Both the position numbers and the translations under genes were made by a program. Below the pieces are notes generated by a model. That model was not told the origin of the DNA. It did not search any database and worked only from the letters and a program-made list of their open reading frames with translations. Positions 1 through 7,643 of a DNA stretch of 64,000 bases are shown here, in pieces (position 1 is the first letter of the stretch; each line of letters opens with the position of its first letter). Source of the stretch: Yoonia maricola (GTDB lineage Bacteria; Pseudomonadota; Alphaproteobacteria; Rhodobacterales; Rhodobacteraceae); contig NZ_PGTY01000003.1 in NCBI RefSeq assembly GCF_002797915.1, positions 1-64,000 of the forward strand, given 5' to 3'.

Positions 1-485
1 ACCTCATTCCCCATGCGTGTCTTCACCTCGATGGCGACCCAACGCGGCGCGGGTGGGCGCGGCGCGGTGATCTTCGTCACCAGGTCAAGACCATGGCCCG
101 ACCGGTTCTGAAGCTGTAGTGTGCTGCCGAGGGTCATGTCCTTCAGGTTAAACCGATTGGCCCCGACGGTGAAGGCATGGTCGATCTGTCCCCCGCGCAG
201 GGCACGGATTGCCGCATTCTCCCCGAACCGGCCAATGGCGCCTGAGAGGTTGAACAGAAACGATCGCCCCCCCGTGCCGAGAGCGTCGGAGATCTTGACC
301 ATCTCCTCGTTGTTGCCGACCACCGTGGTGAAGTTCGCCTTCGTTCCCGGCGGGCAGGTGAACATCAGCTTCCACTTGTTCCGCAGGTTGGGATATTTCT
401 GGAACTCGAACTTGAACCCGGCCCGGGACAGTTCCCCAACCAGATTGACCAGCGTTCCGGCCCGTAGCTTGTCGTAGCGGCCCAT
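1..485 (-). CDS. Candidate T6SS nuclease effector, PD-(D/E)XK type (3' end cut by window)
   Basis: Reading the minus strand from the ATG at 485 gives an open frame of 161 codons running off the window edge. It starts 2 bases after the stop of the preceding gene, so it is the last visible member of the vgrG operon. The visible part has the core residues of a restriction-endonuclease-like fold: a helix motif GRFGEN, then SGHGLDLV, then WVAIEVKTR, that is E...D...ExK, which would bind the catalytic metal. Polymorphic toxin nucleases of the Tox-REase kind have this layout, and position downstream of vgrG and a DUF4123 adaptor fits a DNA-degrading effector. The fold and role are inferred from motifs; the C-terminus and any immunity gene lie outside the window. 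Confidence 0.6.
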   Translation of the reverse strand, partial: MGRYDKLRAGTLVNLVGELSRAGFKFEFQKYPNLRNKWKLMFTCPPGTKANFTTVVGNNEEMVKISDALGTGGRSFLFNLSGAIGRFGENAAIRALRGGQIDHAFTVGANRFNLKDMTLGSTLQLQNRSGHGLDLVTKITAPRPPAPRWVAIEVKTRMGNE

Positions 486-487
486 CG

Positions 488-1474
488 TTAGTAGCCCCGG
501 AATTCTTCGACGGTCTCGGCGTCGCTCGGTTGCAGGAGCGCGCCGGGATCACCGTAGTTCAAACCCGCAGGCACGATGGCCAGCGCCCGCCACTTGCCCT
601 TGAGCCCGACACCGATGTTGACCATCTGATACATCGTGCGCGCGGCCTTCTCGCCGTCCTCGTCATCGATCACACCGCCAAGAAAGGCGGCCGCGTCTTC
701 CAGAGGGTTGACGCCAGCGCCGCCGTTTACGCCGATATAGCCAGAGCCGAGCGCCACCGCGTCCGACAGCTCGACGGCGAGCACGACGATCGCGGCCGCG
801 CGCAGGGCGATGGATCCAGCAGCCACGACGGCCCCCACCCCGGACACAAGGGCCAGCACCGTCACGGCGACCAGTGCGGCGTGGCCCGCCCACGACGCCC
901 AGGTCTGAAAGTCCTGCTCGATCTCAATCGCCTGCTTCAGTCGGCGCGCGAGCTGATCGAGTTCGGCGTTCGACAGGCTGTTGGGATCAACGTCCGGCGA
1001 GAAATAGATGTTGTTTACGGAGGTGAAGATATTCCCAAGAGTAGTGTAGAAAATTGCGGGCTCGTAGTTGGAAAAGAGCCACGGATCGCTCGAGACGTGA
1101 TCGGTCCAGCCATAAGATGCTCCATATGGCGTCCCGACAGGGTTCCAAACGATCTCGTACCATCCCTCCCGCCCTTCGCCGGGCGAGAAGAGGGCGGCTG
1201 TCTTGATCCGATCCTCCCGGCCGTAAACGCGTTCGTAGGCGTCCATGAAACGCAACCAGAACTTCGTGAAGCTGTTCCCGTTTTGCTCGACGATCTCACT
1301 CAGAGTGAGCGCCTCGCCAGGCCGGGGAAGACCGAGGGCTTCATCCATCGGGCCATAGCTATCCATTGGATCGTAGGCCGCGTAGGTATCGGTGCCGCAG
1401 GTTCCTGTTGGGCAGTCGCCGCCAGGATCGTTGTCTGCGACGTTAACTGGTTCCATCGGCTCCATCAGACCCAC
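488..1474 (-). CDS. T6SS-module protein with central hydrophobic segments (possible effector carrier)
   Basis: A 328-residue protein I do not recognise by family. The N-terminal 60 residues are rich in Pro, Gly, Asp and Met, with a small CPTGTCG cluster. Residues about 200-250 hold two or three long Ala/Val/Leu stretches that could cross or insert into a membrane. The C-terminus (about 270-328) is soluble and contains GVGLKGKWRALAIVP. It overlaps the preceding gene by 10 bases and is followed 2 bases later by the putative nuclease ORF, so the proteins are probably made together. Many T6SS effectors carry an N-terminal hydrophobic translocation region before a toxin domain; here the two parts appear to be separate ORFs. 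No PAAR motif seen. Confidence 0.6.
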   Translation of the reverse strand: MGLMEPMEPVNVADNDPGGDCPTGTCGTDTYAAYDPMDSYGPMDEALGLPRPGEALTLSEIVEQNGNSFTKFWLRFMDAYERVYGREDRIKTAALFSPGEGREGWYEIVWNPVGTPYGASYGWTDHVSSDPWLFSNYEPAIFYTTLGNIFTSVNNIYFSPDVDPNSLSNAELDQLARRLKQAIEIEQDFQTWASWAGHAALVAVTVLALVSGVGAVVAAGSIALRAAAIVVLAVELSDAVALGSGYIGVNGGAGVNPLEDAAAFLGGVIDDEDGEKAARTMYQMVNIGVGLKGKWRALAIVPAGLNYGDPGALLQPSDAETVEEFRGY

Positions 1475-2211
1475 CCTTCCATCAAGGCCGAACGCAATGC
1501 ATCAGCGACGGCCGTTTCATCGCTGCTGCGGTAAAGCGTCCCCCAATCTGGCAGCAGCGGGTCATCAAAGAAATGCAAGCCAAGGCCATCGGCCACAAGT
1601 GTATGCAATTGGATGGTTCGCAGGCTGGTCATGCCCAGCATCGTCACATTCGAAAAGGCGGCATTCGCGAAGGCCTCGAGCTTATTTCGGGTAACTCTGG
1701 TGCTCTCGACGGCGTGGGCACGTTCGAGATGTTCAATAATCACTCCCCAGTCTTGGTCTCGGTTGTCCATCGCATCCAGCAGCCGCGGCAGTCCCTCTTT
1801 CTGGCGCTCAAATGGTGGGGCATCCCAAATGGGCTTTGTCTCGGTCAGATAGGTGCCAATTGATGTGTTGGGCTTGATCGCGGCTGCCGCGATCTGGTCC
1901 AGCACAAGCTGCCTCGCCTTTGAGTGGCGCGGGTCGTCGAGTATCCCAATTCCAAAAGCCGTCCGCAGAAATGCGATCCGCATTGCAAGCAACCCACTAC
2001 GCCGCCCAATATCGCATGCGGCTTCATAGCTCAGCCCAACCACGTTGCGCGCAGCATCATGCGCCACGTCGAGATCCGGGAAACCTTCGAAGCGGCGCGG
2101 GAAGAAGCGCTGAAGCTGCGAGGCTCCGTCTTCGAGAAAATCCTCGAACCGTCCCGCCGTGAAGCTTTGCATGACCTCAGGTAACAGCTGCATCAGATCA
2201 ACAACGCGCAT
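1465..2211 (-). CDS. Unrecognised protein encoded within the T6SS effector module
   Basis: A 248-residue, mostly helical, soluble protein without signal peptide or membrane segment. Its start overlaps the end of the DUF4123 adaptor gene by 19 bases and its end overlaps the next gene by 10, so it is tightly coupled to both. The only pattern I see is a regular alternation of charged and Leu-rich helices (for example LEAFANAAFSNVTMLGMTSL). Position between adaptor and carrier/effector suggests a second chaperone or loading factor. An immunity protein is less likely because those usually follow the toxin. Function is not known. Confidence 0.6.
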   Translation of the reverse strand: MRVVDLMQLLPEVMQSFTAGRFEDFLEDGASQLQRFFPRRFEGFPDLDVAHDAARNVVGLSYEAACDIGRRSGLLAMRIAFLRTAFGIGILDDPRHSKARQLVLDQIAAAAIKPNTSIGTYLTETKPIWDAPPFERQKEGLPRLLDAMDNRDQDWGVIIEHLERAHAVESTRVTRNKLEAFANAAFSNVTMLGMTSLRTIQLHTLVADGLGLHFFDDPLLPDWGTLYRSSDETAVADALRSALMEGWV

Positions 2212-2795
2212 TCGCCAGATGGATCGGGAGTGATATAGGCGGCGATTTCTTGGGTGAACGCGGCAAAGTCCCGCGGCGGCAAAGCAGGGACAATGCGGCG
2301 CATCGTTTCAGGCGCGTAAAAGCGGAACACAAACCAGCGATCTTCGGTCGGATTGTAAAGCTGGGTGAACTTGCGGAAGTGCTTACGCAACTCAGCCAAA
2401 GAGCGCGCGCTGCGCAGCCAAACGCCCCAACCCTGGCCCCAGCTCTCCTCGATCAACCAGTCCGCTGCGCGGCTACCTTCTTTGATCTGAGCGATATAGG
2501 GGGCATGCAAAGCGTATTCATCCGCAGATACGCCCTGGTAAAGCGGCAGATAGTCCACCTTGAAGCCCTGCAGCACGGTTTCGATATCCGGTCTGCGCGC
2601 GGCCTCAATCAAGATGAAAGTGCCGTTCAATTCGGTCTGACCACTGCCTGCTACGACCGTTTTGGTTGCATCACGAGGCTCCAAAGCGCCAAAGAAAAGG
2701 TCCGCTAGGAACGGTGCCGGAGGATCCGGCAAACGCACCTTTTTAACCCGCCCGGTTTGGTGTGCGCGATTGATCTTCCCCGTTTGGTTATTCAT
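2193..2795 (-). CDS. DUF4123 T6SS effector adaptor (Tap/TEC family)
   Basis: A 200-residue protein matching the DUF4123 family, cytoplasmic chaperones that load cargo effectors onto a cognate VgrG spike. Typical features visible are an opening beta-strand in the form NGTFILIEAAR, the central WGVWLRS followed by a long helix LAELRKHFRKFTQL, and then WFVFRFYAPE, the arrangement usual for this family between about residues 50 and 165. The start overlaps the vgrG stop by 8 bases, and the gene runs into the next ORF, so it is the second gene of the vgrG operon. The adaptor's presence is the main evidence that the downstream genes encode a secreted effector. Confidence 0.85.
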   Translation of the reverse strand: MNNQTGKINRAHQTGRVKKVRLPDPPAPFLADLFFGALEPRDATKTVVAGSGQTELNGTFILIEAARRPDIETVLQGFKVDYLPLYQGVSADEYALHAPYIAQIKEGSRAADWLIEESWGQGWGVWLRSARSLAELRKHFRKFTQLYNPTEDRWFVFRFYAPETMRRIVPALPPRDFAAFTQEIAAYITPDPSGECALLI

Positions 2796-4854
2796 CAGTG
2801 AGCTTTCTGATGCAGACTTCCGCTAGATCAAGGCCTTCATTGATTGCGCTTTCTAAGCTCGCAATCTGGTCCGGCGCGCCAGCGGTCACATTGACTGGTC
2901 CCTTCAGGTCAATCTTGTTGGCGCGAATAACGACGCCTGAGCTGTTGATCTCAATGGTGCCGCCTGGGCCGCCTATTATGAATTTATCTTTGGCATGCAG
3001 CACTTGCATCTTTGAACGGGTAAAGAGCTTTTGGCCGACGGCGACCTCTGAATCGCCCTCGACCTTCATGTAGTGATGCGCGCCCACCTCTTCTTGGTGG
3101 TTGGCATAGGTATATTCGATGCGGTGATTGTTGACATAGTCGAAGCTGTCCTTGTCGACCTGTCGCTCGGCATTGCGCATCACAGTCTTCTTCTCGTCCT
3201 GACCGATTGTCTCAACGTGATCGCGACCGACATCGATCTGCTTGTCCCGGTTGACCCGCTCCTTTTGGTCATTACCGACAAGCTTGGAGCGATCATTGCC
3301 AATTTGATGGGACTCGTTGTGAAGGATCGTGGTGTTATGGTCCTTTTGGGCGTGAAGAAAGATCTCTTCCTTGTCCTTTTCATCCTCGAACCTGAGCTCG
3401 TTAAATCCTTCGCCCTGATGCGTATCGGTCTTAAACGTCGACCGCGTCTTATGCTCGGGCAACTCATAGGGTGGCGTGTTCTTCCCGTTGTACACGCACC
3501 CTGTCACAATCGGTTTGTCGGGATCACCCCGCAGGTGTTCGACGATGACTTCCATGCCAATGCGCGGGATCACCATGCCGCCCCAGCCTTTGCCCGCCCA
3601 GTTTTGCGACACCCGCACCCACATCGTGTGCGCCGCGTCCAGATCCCAGTGGAACTGCACCCGAATGCGCCCATGTACGTCGCAATCGATCTCGCCCTCG
3701 CCGACGACTACCGCTGTTTCGGGGCCTTGCACCTTTGGTCCGACGGTGCGCTGCTCGGGCCGGTAGGGCGTGTCGTCGGGCATCAGCACGTAAGACCCGT
3801 CATAGGGTGTCTCGTCACCGCCGCTGTCGCCTGAGCCGTAGCCCTGCGCGCGGAACCGGTGTTCGGCCTTGAGGCATACAAACGTCCGCCCTGTGGCCCC
3901 CGGCACGTCATCGCCCTTCAAAGTCACCCGCCAGCCCGCGCCAAGGCTGGCCACATCGCCCTCGGCCCGGTGCCGCGGGGCCTGCCCCCGCGCGGCGTCC
4001 GTGCGGCGGGCCACAACATCGCGCCCGGCGCCCTGATCCAGGTAATCCCCCGGCCAGTCATAGCTTTCCATATCCCCATTGGGATGGGTCGCCTCGCCGG
4101 CCTGTTCGACCTCTTGCGATGCACTGGGCGTTTTGAAGTTATATTCCGTCAGGCGCACAGCCCCTGTAGTGATCCGCTCGGCGGCGGTCCACAGGCGAAA
4201 GTGTTCTTCCTCGTGCCTGTGATAGCCTGCAACGCCGTAGTAGGGGCGCGCGGCCCCCGGCACCTCGGGCAGGCTGAACGCGGCGTCTGTCAGCAGCAAA
4301 GTGTGCGACCCCGCAACGTGCCGCCAGGACCAGCTGATGCCGTGGCGCTCCAACTGACGGCGCATAAAATCTGCATCGCTTTCGCCGTATTGCACGGTGT
4401 ATTCCAGCACCGGATACTCACCCGTGACCTGCACATCGAGATGCGGATCGCCAAGGTGGGCATAGGCGCCAAGCACCTCTTCAACGATCTGAACCACCGT
4501 TTTATCATGGAAAATACGCATGTTACGGCGCAGCCCCGCCACATGCAGCCAAGGCCGCAGGATCAAATCATAGCGGTGCCCGTTCTCGGATGCGCCGCGC
4601 GCCTCGGCCTCGCAGACAATGCCGTCAAAGGCGCGGGTGCCATCAGCGTGATCAACCTCAACCGTGGCATGAGTGCCCAGCAAGCCGTGCAGATCAAGGG
4701 CAGGATCATCCGAAAGCGCCTCAACACGCCATGTAAAATCGCCCGACAGCTCCTCGGTGCCGTCCATCCTCAGAAGGACCAATGCGTCCTTGCTAAGAAT
4801 TGTCGACAGTCGGCCCTGACGGTCGGCCTGGGAAAATATCTTGTTCAAATGCAT
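2788..4854 (-). CDS. vgrG: Type VI secretion spike protein VgrG (TssI)
   Basis: A 688-residue VgrG, the trimeric tip of the T6SS puncturing device that carries effectors into target cells. The N-terminal 370 residues are the gp27-like hub, containing the family hallmark VQYGESDADFMRRQLERHG. The gp5-like OB domain follows at about 385-470 with QNWAGKGWGGMVIPRIGMEV. Residues about 480-640 form the charged repetitive needle (many HN, QIG and VGRD turns). The short C-terminus beyond the needle carries no toxin domain, so this is a cargo-type VgrG that needs the adaptor encoded next. No other T6SS structural gene (tssA-M, hcp) is in the window; this is an orphan vgrG locus or the edge of a larger cluster. 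Confidence 0.95.
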   Translation of the reverse strand: MHLNKIFSQADRQGRLSTILSKDALVLLRMDGTEELSGDFTWRVEALSDDPALDLHGLLGTHATVEVDHADGTRAFDGIVCEAEARGASENGHRYDLILRPWLHVAGLRRNMRIFHDKTVVQIVEEVLGAYAHLGDPHLDVQVTGEYPVLEYTVQYGESDADFMRRQLERHGISWSWRHVAGSHTLLLTDAAFSLPEVPGAARPYYGVAGYHRHEEEHFRLWTAAERITTGAVRLTEYNFKTPSASQEVEQAGEATHPNGDMESYDWPGDYLDQGAGRDVVARRTDAARGQAPRHRAEGDVASLGAGWRVTLKGDDVPGATGRTFVCLKAEHRFRAQGYGSGDSGGDETPYDGSYVLMPDDTPYRPEQRTVGPKVQGPETAVVVGEGEIDCDVHGRIRVQFHWDLDAAHTMWVRVSQNWAGKGWGGMVIPRIGMEVIVEHLRGDPDKPIVTGCVYNGKNTPPYELPEHKTRSTFKTDTHQGEGFNELRFEDEKDKEEIFLHAQKDHNTTILHNESHQIGNDRSKLVGNDQKERVNRDKQIDVGRDHVETIGQDEKKTVMRNAERQVDKDSFDYVNNHRIEYTYANHQEEVGAHHYMKVEGDSEVAVGQKLFTRSKMQVLHAKDKFIIGGPGGTIEINSSGVVIRANKIDLKGPVNVTAGAPDQIASLESAINEGLDLAEVCIRKLTDE

Positions 4855-5153
4855 CTACCCCGAACGTCACTCTTGTTTAGGTTGTCGCAGAATGATCCTG
4901 AAATCAATAGGAAGACTGCGAGAGTTAATGAATGATCCGACACTCAAATCCGAGATTGCCGGTCCAAAAACGGTCAGTTGCGCAACACGCCCTTGCCCCA
5001 CTGACGCTCTCCAATCCATCAACCACACAAACAGCTATGAAAAACAGGCTATAGGGCAGTCTAAGCCAACCTGTCCTGCCCCATTGCGGGTTGTTGCAAA
5101 AATATGTTGCGAAATAGCTTGATTGAGCAACAGGAAAGCGCAACGACCGAATT
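4855..5153. other. Intergenic region between divergent vgrG and resolvase remnant
   Basis: About 300 bases without a convincing gene. It must hold the vgrG promoter on the minus strand. Next to the resolvase it contains repeated TTGC-rich words (GTTGCAAA near 5092, GTTGCGAAA near 5104, and GCAAC near 5128), which could be remains of a resolvase recombination site, but the match is too loose to call. Confidence 0.35.
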
Positions 5154-5591
5154 ATGAACTTTGGCTACGCTCGTATTTCTACAGATTGCGGTCAGGATAC
5201 CGCCGCTCAGATCGACGCGCTGCGCGCCGCCGGCTGCGAACGTATGTTTGAGGAACGTGCGTCCGGTGGCTGTTGGGATCAACCCGAGCTGCACCGGATG
5301 CTCGACCAGCTCCGCGACGGCGACGTGGTGATTGTGTGGAAACTGGACCGGTTGTCCCGCTCACTGAAAGACCTTCTGGCCATCATGGCCAAGATTGATG
5401 CTGCTGGAGCAGGCTTCCGATCTGTGACCGAATCCATTGACACAACCACACCCGCAGGTCGCATGATGATGCAGATGGTGGGAGTTTTCGCCCCCGGACA
5501 CCACCTAAATCAAAGATTGAGTGAACCACCTGCCCTGTTTCGCAGGCGTGAGGTCTCGTTATCGTGTTGTCACTGGTCGATGAACAACTGA
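5154..5591 (+). pseudogene. Serine resolvase/invertase, truncated after the catalytic domain
   Basis: The first 113 residues are a good serine-recombinase catalytic domain: YARISTD with the nucleophilic Ser at residue 9, the arginines of KLDRLSRSL at 67 and 70, and the helix GRMMMQMVGVFA at 102-113. Intact relatives continue with an acidic helix E and a DNA-binding helix-turn-helix to about 180-200 residues. Here the similarity stops abruptly near base 5493 and the frame continues 32 unrelated residues to a stop inside the convergent gspC gene. The gene therefore lost its 3' part by insertion or deletion and should not be functional. It marks the junction between the T6SS module and the T2SS locus. 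Confidence 0.8.
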
Positions 5592-6031
5592 CCCGCATCG
5601 CCACCATCTTTGCTGACGGTGACCGAATTGGCAGTGATATCCAGTATACGCCATGCGCCAAGCGTATCGCCCTTGTTCAGCCTATAGAGTTGCGCACTGG
5701 TTGAGATGCGTACCAAAGCGACTTTTTCATCTTCTATCCCAAGGATGCCTACCAGCGTCAGAACGGGTTCTGGCGGGGCTGCGGGGGCTGCGGCCTCTGG
5801 CGCGGCAACAGGGCGCCGGGTGGCGTCAAAAAGGGGCCGTTCGCTGGTAACGGCGATCAAATCGGCGAGCCGCTCCTGACTGGCAGCAAGGCGTCCCATG
5901 ACATCACGTCCCGGACCTGATGCAGGCGCCGTTGACGTGGGGGTTTGCGGTATCCAGATCCAGAGCGCCAGCACGCAAAATGTTGCAAATACGACGATCC
6001 CAATGGTGCGTTCTTTTGCCTTGTCCATCAT
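5570..6031 (-). CDS. gspC: Type II secretion GspC-like inner-membrane protein
   Basis: A 153-residue protein with a short cytoplasmic N-terminus, one membrane segment (about residues 9-27), a linker containing SERPLFDATRRP, an Ala/Pro hinge, and a C-terminal homology-region domain. In that domain LVGILG, VALVRI, LYRLNKGDTLGAWRI and VTVSKDG follow the usual GspC HR order. GspC links the inner-membrane platform to the secretin through this HR domain. It is short because it lacks the PDZ or coiled-coil tail of enterobacterial GspC, as is common in compact alphaproteobacterial systems. Its start overlaps the end of the GspM gene by 4 bases. The 3' end overlaps the resolvase remnant on the opposite strand. 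Confidence 0.75.
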   Translation of the reverse strand: MMDKAKERTIGIVVFATFCVLALWIWIPQTPTSTAPASGPGRDVMGRLAASQERLADLIAVTSERPLFDATRRPVAAPEAAAPAAPPEPVLTLVGILGIEDEKVALVRISTSAQLYRLNKGDTLGAWRILDITANSVTVSKDGGDAGQLFIDQ

Positions 6032-6558
6032 CGCTGCGACAACCCATAAAGTTGAAGTTGAAAAGACACCCGGCGTTCCGTATTGCGCCGCATTTGGCGG
6101 GCCCGACGGAGCGAAATCTCATTGATCACCACTATCGGTTCAAGTACGGCCAAGCCATGCAGGAACGCCCCCAGTTCAGTTTCGGGCGCGACACCGTTAA
6201 GCGTCATGTTCAACCGCACAAACCCATCGATCTGGTCGATTTGGTCGGCGCGCATTACCTCAATATTGATGCTATGGGCCTGAGCAAGGGATTGCAGGTT
6301 TGACTGTAAGACAGCCTGCGCCAGCTGCGGTGTATCGCCGGTATAAAATGCGCTGTCGGGCAGGCCAGTCGTGGTGGTCGGTCCCGCGGCCTCTGCACGC
6401 GCGATAGTGGCATTCAGATCGGCAATTTCATCCCGTTGGTTTTGGGCCGCTGCGACAAGGCCAAAGCCCGCAAGCGTCAGCAGCGCAATCACCCCGCATC
6501 CGGCACCCAGCACCATGCGTCGTGGCAGAGCAGGCTGTATAAAGCGAAAGCTGCTCAT
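6028..6558 (-). CDS. gspM: Type II secretion GspM-like protein
   Basis: A 176-residue protein with one N-terminal membrane helix (about residues 14-37), a short coiled coil (QRDEIADLNATIARAEA) and a small periplasmic ferredoxin-like domain. This is the standard plan of the short GspMb subtype, which pairs with GspL in the inner-membrane platform. The gene lies between gspL and gspC and overlaps both by 4 bases (ATGA), so the three are co-translated. Assignment rests on architecture and neighbours more than on sequence motifs. Confidence 0.7.
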   Translation of the reverse strand: MSSFRFIQPALPRRMVLGAGCGVIALLTLAGFGLVAAAQNQRDEIADLNATIARAEAAGPTTTTGLPDSAFYTGDTPQLAQAVLQSNLQSLAQAHSINIEVMRADQIDQIDGFVRLNMTLNGVAPETELGAFLHGLAVLEPIVVINEISLRRARQMRRNTERRVSFQLQLYGLSQR

Positions 6559-7607
6559 CCTGCAGCCCCTGTCAGATCAGCGACGATGCGGAACCGTTCA
6601 AGACCTTGGCTGTTATCGCGCGTTACGGGTGATCCGAACCGGATTTCACTCAGTTGCGGCAAGCTGGCCAAAACGCCTGTGATATCCGCCGCTGACGGCG
6701 CGAAGCCCACAAGCGTAACGGTTTCATCCGAGACGATCAGCTGATCCAGCCACACCCCATCGGGCAAAAGCGCGCTGAGCGTCCCTGCCATGGCCAGCTT
6801 GTCAGTGGCCTGCGCCAGCGATGTATCCAACCCTCGGACCTCGGCCATGCCCTGTGCCTGTGCGGTCAATAAGGCGCGCGCAGCGTCTGCCTCGTCGCGT
6901 AATTGTCCAGCAGAGAGCTTGACCGACACCAGCAAGGCGGCGGCGGCCACGAAAAACACCGCAGATCCCAAGAGCCCCATTTTCAGGGGTGCGGGCAGAT
7001 GTTTGGTGCCATAGGACGGTCTTTGGCTGTCGCTGTACCCTGCCCAGTCAGGTGTTGCCGCATATGGCGCACCTTTCGTAGCCCGTCGCACCACTCCGGC
7101 GGACAGCCCGTGTTTGGCAAGCTGATCAAGCACGCTGACGACAGGCTCTTTCAGCATGACTGCGGCACGGGCCCGCCATGTTCCGTCTTTTTGTTCTTCT
7201 GCGATCCAGAACGAAAAACAGGCGTCTTCGGCAAATGGCGCGCGGTAGGCAATTTCGTTTTCGATGATCCGGCGCATCTCTGGCAACAATGCGTCCGGCA
7301 GGCTGAACGACAGATCAATACAACTGTCTTCGGCAAAGACCAGATCAAGCGTGATCGTGCCATGCTCCTGAGCGAGACGCGCTAATGCGGCATCATTCAA
7401 GAGGGTTGCTTCACGCGATCCATTCTGACGCAATTGCGCGCCATCTTCGCTGAACACGACAAAGTGGTCCGACATCGGTCGGGTGTTTACATCGGGCCCG
7501 GCCAATTCCACCGTGCCCTGCAAGGCAAGATTGCTTAGTCTATTCAATCGGCGCCTGGATGGAACAGATGTCTTTTCCACCGCAGGCGCGTCTTTTTTTG
7601 TGTTCAC
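6555..7607 (-). CDS. gspL: Type II secretion GspL-like protein (PilN-type periplasmic domain)
   Basis: A 350-residue bitopic protein. Residues 1-205 are cytoplasmic and actin-like as in GspL; in family members this part binds the GspE ATPase. A single membrane helix lies at about 215-232, followed by a coiled coil and a PilN/GspL ferredoxin-like domain with the typical LPDGVWLDQLIVSDETVTLVG. The start is GTG at 7607, 36 bases after the DUF1501 stop. The next gene overlaps its end by 4 bases. It forms the assembly platform with GspM, GspC, GspE and GspF, the latter two encoded on the opposite strand from 11977. Confidence 0.75.
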   Translation of the reverse strand: MNTKKDAPAVEKTSVPSRRRLNRLSNLALQGTVELAGPDVNTRPMSDHFVVFSEDGAQLRQNGSREATLLNDAALARLAQEHGTITLDLVFAEDSCIDLSFSLPDALLPEMRRIIENEIAYRAPFAEDACFSFWIAEEQKDGTWRARAAVMLKEPVVSVLDQLAKHGLSAGVVRRATKGAPYAATPDWAGYSDSQRPSYGTKHLPAPLKMGLLGSAVFFVAAAALLVSVKLSAGQLRDEADAARALLTAQAQGMAEVRGLDTSLAQATDKLAMAGTLSALLPDGVWLDQLIVSDETVTLVGFAPSAADITGVLASLPQLSEIRFGSPVTRDNSQGLERFRIVADLTGAAG

Positions 7608-7643
7608 GTGTCCGTCTATCCTGCCCTACATATACATTAACGA

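Noticed and set aside
3859-4935. Long plus-strand reading frame opposite vgrG
   Set aside because: It is the antisense of a strongly recognised vgrG gene, shows no domain and has no ribosome site.
4925-5143. Short minus-strand reading frame upstream of vgrG
   Set aside because: No motif or ribosome site, lies in the promoter region; composition not protein-like.
5154-5591. Functional resolvase
   Set aside because: Lacks helix E and the DNA-binding domain; the tail is unrelated sequence.
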